Made by a program: the position numbers and the translations under genes
Shown: positions 6,038 to 7,926 of the stretch, in pieces
Layout: each line of letters begins with the position of its first letter
Position numbering within the stretch: the stretch's first letter is position 1
The notes under the pieces: model-generated
Seen by the model: the letters and a program-made list of their open reading frames with translations, nothing else
Told to the model about the DNA's origin: nothing
The model's database searches: none
Source of the DNA: Pseudomonadota bacterium
GTDB taxonomy: Bacteria > Pseudomonadota > Alphaproteobacteria > Rhizobiales > Hyphomicrobiaceae
DNA length: 7,926 nt
Assembly (NCBI GenBank): GCA_023390485.1
Contig: JAEWCT010000329.1
Location: 1-7,926, forward strand
Direction: 5' to 3'

Positions 6038-6652
6038 ATGAAGACTTTATCTCGCGGTACGTGGATCGCACTTGCGGCCGTCGTCGCAGTTCCCGCGACC
6101 GTTGCTATCGCAAAAACGGCTGACAAAGCCGGTTGGAACCTATCACCTGAAACGCGTTCCCGCCTCGAAGAGGGCAAACTCGCGATGGTGAAAACGGCGC
6201 TTCAGCTCACGCCCGATCAGGAGAAGCTCTGGGCTCCTGTGGAAGCGCAAGTTCGCGAAGGTTTCAAAGCCCGGCAAGCGAGAATGGAAGAGTGGAAGAA
6301 GAAGCGCGAGGAGCGCAAGGCCGAGGAGGAGAAGGGCGGCGAGCAGAAGCGTCCCGATCTTGCTGACCGCTTCCAGAAGATCAGCCAGCGGATGAGCGAG
6401 CGTGCTAACCGCATGAAAGCGTTCTCGAGCGCGTTCACACCATTCTATGCATCGCTCTCGGATGATCAGAAGGACGTATTGCGACCCCTGATGCGGCAGC
6501 TCATGCCGGGCGGTCATCACGGCCACAGGTTTGCCGGCGGATGGGGCCCTGGCGGCCGTCATGAAGGCGGCTGGTTCGGCCACGATGGCAAAGGCGGCCC
6601 GATGCACGACCATGACGACGACGATCGCGGTCCACCCGACAAGAAGGGCTGA
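6038..6652 (+). CDS. Spy/CpxP-like LTXXQ-motif periplasmic protein with His/Asp-rich tail
   Basis: The protein has 204 residues. A Sec signal peptide spans residues 1-25, with likely cleavage after VAIA. The mature part is almost all helix and carries two copies of the family motif: LTPDQ (57-61, in LQLTPDQEKLW) and LSDDQ (140-144). Between them lies a very charged Lys/Glu/Arg helix (~78-108). The LTXXQ family includes Spy, an ATP-independent periplasmic chaperone, and CpxP, which restrains the Cpx envelope-stress sensor. The last ~46 residues are rich in Gly, His and Asp (GGHHGH at 158-163, HDHDDDD at 190-196) and could bind metal ions. Enterobacterial Spy lacks such a long tail. The protein would act in the periplasm. 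It stands alone after a structured leader and ends 40 bp before a terminator. Confidence 0.85.
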   Translation: MKTLSRGTWIALAAVVAVPATVAIAKTADKAGWNLSPETRSRLEEGKLAMVKTALQLTPDQEKLWAPVEAQVREGFKARQARMEEWKKKREERKAEEEKGGEQKRPDLADRFQKISQRMSERANRMKAFSSAFTPFYASLSDDQKDVLRPLMRQLMPGGHHGHRFAGGWGPGGRHEGGWFGHDGKGGPMHDHDDDDRGPPDKKG

Positions 6653-6692
6653 GCCAGGCTTAGCCTCGCGACTTCACCCTATCCCTCAACTT

Positions 6693-6732
6693 GCCGGGCA
6701 CAAAAAGCCCGGCCTTTTTTATGGGCCGGGCT
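6693..6732. terminator. Two-way intrinsic terminator with a shared middle arm
   Basis: For the plus strand, GCCGGGC (6693-6699) pairs with GCCCGGC (6707-6713) and is followed by six T (6715-6720), ending the Spy-like gene. For the minus strand, AGCCCGGCC (opposite 6724-6732) pairs with GGCCGGGCT (opposite 6706-6714) and is followed by TTTT, ending the helicase gene. Both hairpins use the same central arm, so one 40-bp element serves both convergent genes. Confidence 0.9.
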
Positions 6733-6759
6733 CAAACGTTCCAGCGGTTTCGAAATCGC

Positions 6760-7926
6760 TTAGCGGGTGGGACGATCGCGGTTGCGATCACCCGCCTCGC
6801 GGCGCTTCATGAACTTCGGGGCATCGGATCCACCCTTCCATGAGGGACGGCCTTCGCCGCCGCCGCCATGATGCGGCTTTCTCGGCCCGTGGCCGCCTTC
6901 GCGCTTGGCGGTGCCGGTTTCGTCACGATGGCGTCCGGCAGGTCCGTGATTGCGTTCCGGACGCGCGCCGTCGGCGTGGCGGACGCCGTCTGTGTGGCGC
7001 GCATCGTCGCCATGGCGTGACGGGCGGGTATGTCCACGGTGGTCGCCGCGATGGCCGCCAGCGCGATGTTCGCCCTGACGGTGTTCGCCTTGGCGATGTT
7101 CGGATGGGCGATGTTCGGATTGGCGATCGCCGCGCGGGCCGCGATGCGGGCCGTCATGACGAGGACGATCGGCGGAACGCGGTTTGTGCTCGCGGTCGGC
7201 GACGCCGAACTTGGCCGCGTCTTCCGGGCCGCCGGTGAAGGCTGCAGGATCGTAGGGGCGGCGTTGCGGACGATCGCGGCAGCGGTCATCCGAATGGCCG
7301 TTGGAACGCTCGCCAGCCGGGTGTTCGGAACGATGCCTGCCGGCTCCGCCCTGGAATCCCGGGCGGCCACGGTGACCTTCGCCACCACGTCCGCCGCGCG
7401 GTGCGCCCTGGCGGCGAGGACCGTCGTCGTGACGGCGTTCCGGCATCGGCAGAGCTTCGCCGCCGACATCGTCGATCACGACGAGCGGCTGTTTCATCAT
7501 CCGCTCGATGGCGCGGATTTCGCCGCGCTCTGACGGATCGCATAGCGAAATCGCGATGCCCGTCGTGCCCTTACGGGCCGTGCGGCCGACGCGATGGACG
7601 TAGGTTTCGGGATCGAGCGGCATGTCGAAGTTGACGACGTGCGTGATGTTCGAAACGTCGATGCCGCGAGCGGCGATGTCGGTTGCGACGAGAACGCGGA
7701 TGTGCCCCAGCGTGAAATCGTTGAGGGCGCGCTGCCGGGCGTTTTGCGCCTTGTTGCCGTGGAAGGCCGCCGAGCTGATGCCCGCCATGCCCAGCCGGTC
7801 AGCGACACGGTCAGCGCCACGCTTCGTTCGCGTGAAGACGATGACACGCTTGGCTTCCTCGTCGGCGAGGATCGTGTGCAGGCGGCTTTGCTTTTCGGGC
7901 GTCCGGACCATCATGATCTTCTGATC
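6760..7926 (-). CDS. DEAD-box RNA helicase, C-terminal part with long Arg/Gly/His-rich tail (5' end outside window)
   Basis: The frame stays open to the right edge, so 388 residues of the 3' part are visible and the ATP-binding N-terminal domain with DEAD lies outside. The second RecA-like domain (first ~150 residues) shows motif IV (RVIVFTRTKRGADRVADRL), motif V (VLVATDIAARGIDV) and motif VI (YVHRVGRTARKG), with the arginine finger there. Family members unwind RNA in ribosome assembly or RNA decay, and the motifs are closest in style to the RhlE group. After residue ~160 comes a tail of more than 220 residues made mostly of Arg, Gly, His, Asp and Pro. It includes RGGRGG and four five-residue repeats of the form (S/G)EHRx. 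The tail ends in a KFMKRRE segment. It is probably disordered and RNA-binding. The gene ends 28 bp from the shared terminator. Confidence 0.93.
   Translation of the reverse strand, partial: DQKIMMVRTPEKQSRLHTILADEEAKRVIVFTRTKRGADRVADRLGMAGISSAAFHGNKAQNARQRALNDFTLGHIRVLVATDIAARGIDVSNITHVVNFDMPLDPETYVHRVGRTARKGTTGIAISLCDPSERGEIRAIERMMKQPLVVIDDVGGEALPMPERRHDDGPRRQGAPRGGRGGEGHRGRPGFQGGAGRHRSEHPAGERSNGHSDDRCRDRPQRRPYDPAAFTGGPEDAAKFGVADREHKPRSADRPRHDGPHRGPRGDRQSEHRPSEHRQGEHRQGEHRAGGHRGDHRGHTRPSRHGDDARHTDGVRHADGARPERNHGPAGRHRDETGTAKREGGHGPRKPHHGGGGEGRPSWKGGSDAPKFMKRREAGDRNRDRPTR
7065..7124 (-). repeat. Four tandem 15-bp units inside the helicase tail
   Basis: Units at 7065-7079, 7080-7094, 7095-7109 and 7110-7124 share the core GATGTTCG or GGTGTTCG. 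The last two differ at a single base. On the minus strand they encode repeats of the form (S/G)EHR(P/Q/A). The period keeps the reading frame, so copy number can change without breaking the gene. Confidence 0.75.

Noticed and set aside
6807..7469. 220-residue Ala/Thr-rich open frame on the minus strand
   Set aside because: It is another frame of the low-complexity helicase tail; the composition is an artefact of GC-rich repeats and it has no recognisable domain.
7030..7533. Open frame on the plus strand with a hydrophobic, membrane-like start
   Set aside because: It lies antisense to the helicase tail. Its hydrophobic residues come from reading the GC-rich (S/G)EHRx repeats on the other strand, and the helicase frame has firm motifs.

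Overview
The window looks like chromosomal DNA from a GC-rich alphaproteobacterium, most probably of the Hyphomicrobiales (Hyphomicrobium/Bradyrhizobium-like). This is inferred from protein style: the short two-CBS protein, the LTXXQ-type periplasmic protein with a His/Asp-rich tail, and the FUSC/DUF1656/HlyD cassette. No rRNA or tRNA is present to test it. No phage, IS, CRISPR or toxin-antitoxin signature is visible.

Layout. Bases 1-582 (+) are the 3' part of a family 2 glycosyltransferase whose catalytic N-terminus lies outside the window. It converges on a two-CBS-domain protein at 660-1094 (-), and a strong 17-bp hairpin (605-644) sits between them. A 448-bp non-coding stretch (1095-1542) rich in short palindromes follows. 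It includes a perfect 12-bp palindrome inside the spacer of a possible promoter. It leads into a compact three-gene operon at 1543-4948 (+): a FUSC-family inner-membrane transporter, a 72-residue DUF1656 membrane protein (4-bp overlap) and a HlyD-family periplasmic adaptor (11-bp gap). This matches the AaeB/AaeX/AaeA type of aromatic-acid or small-molecule efflux system. No outer-membrane factor or regulator gene is next to it.

Downstream on the same strand are three separately spaced small genes: a 59-residue basic protein (5045-5224), an unrecognised secreted protein of 162 residues (5350-5838) and a Spy/CpxP-like LTXXQ periplasmic protein (6038-6652). A long imperfect hairpin (5915-5970) lies upstream of the last. 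A two-way terminator built from one shared middle arm (6693-6732) separates it from the convergent gene at 6760-7926 (-), the 3' part of a DEAD-box RNA helicase with a very long Arg/Gly/His-rich tail.

Functionally the centre of the window concerns the envelope: efflux, a periplasmic stress-type protein and a secreted orphan. I see no clear new multi-gene system. The items most worth following are the hairpin at 5915-5970, the palindrome-promoter at 1292-1320, the tails of the HlyD protein and the helicase, and the two unrecognised small genes.
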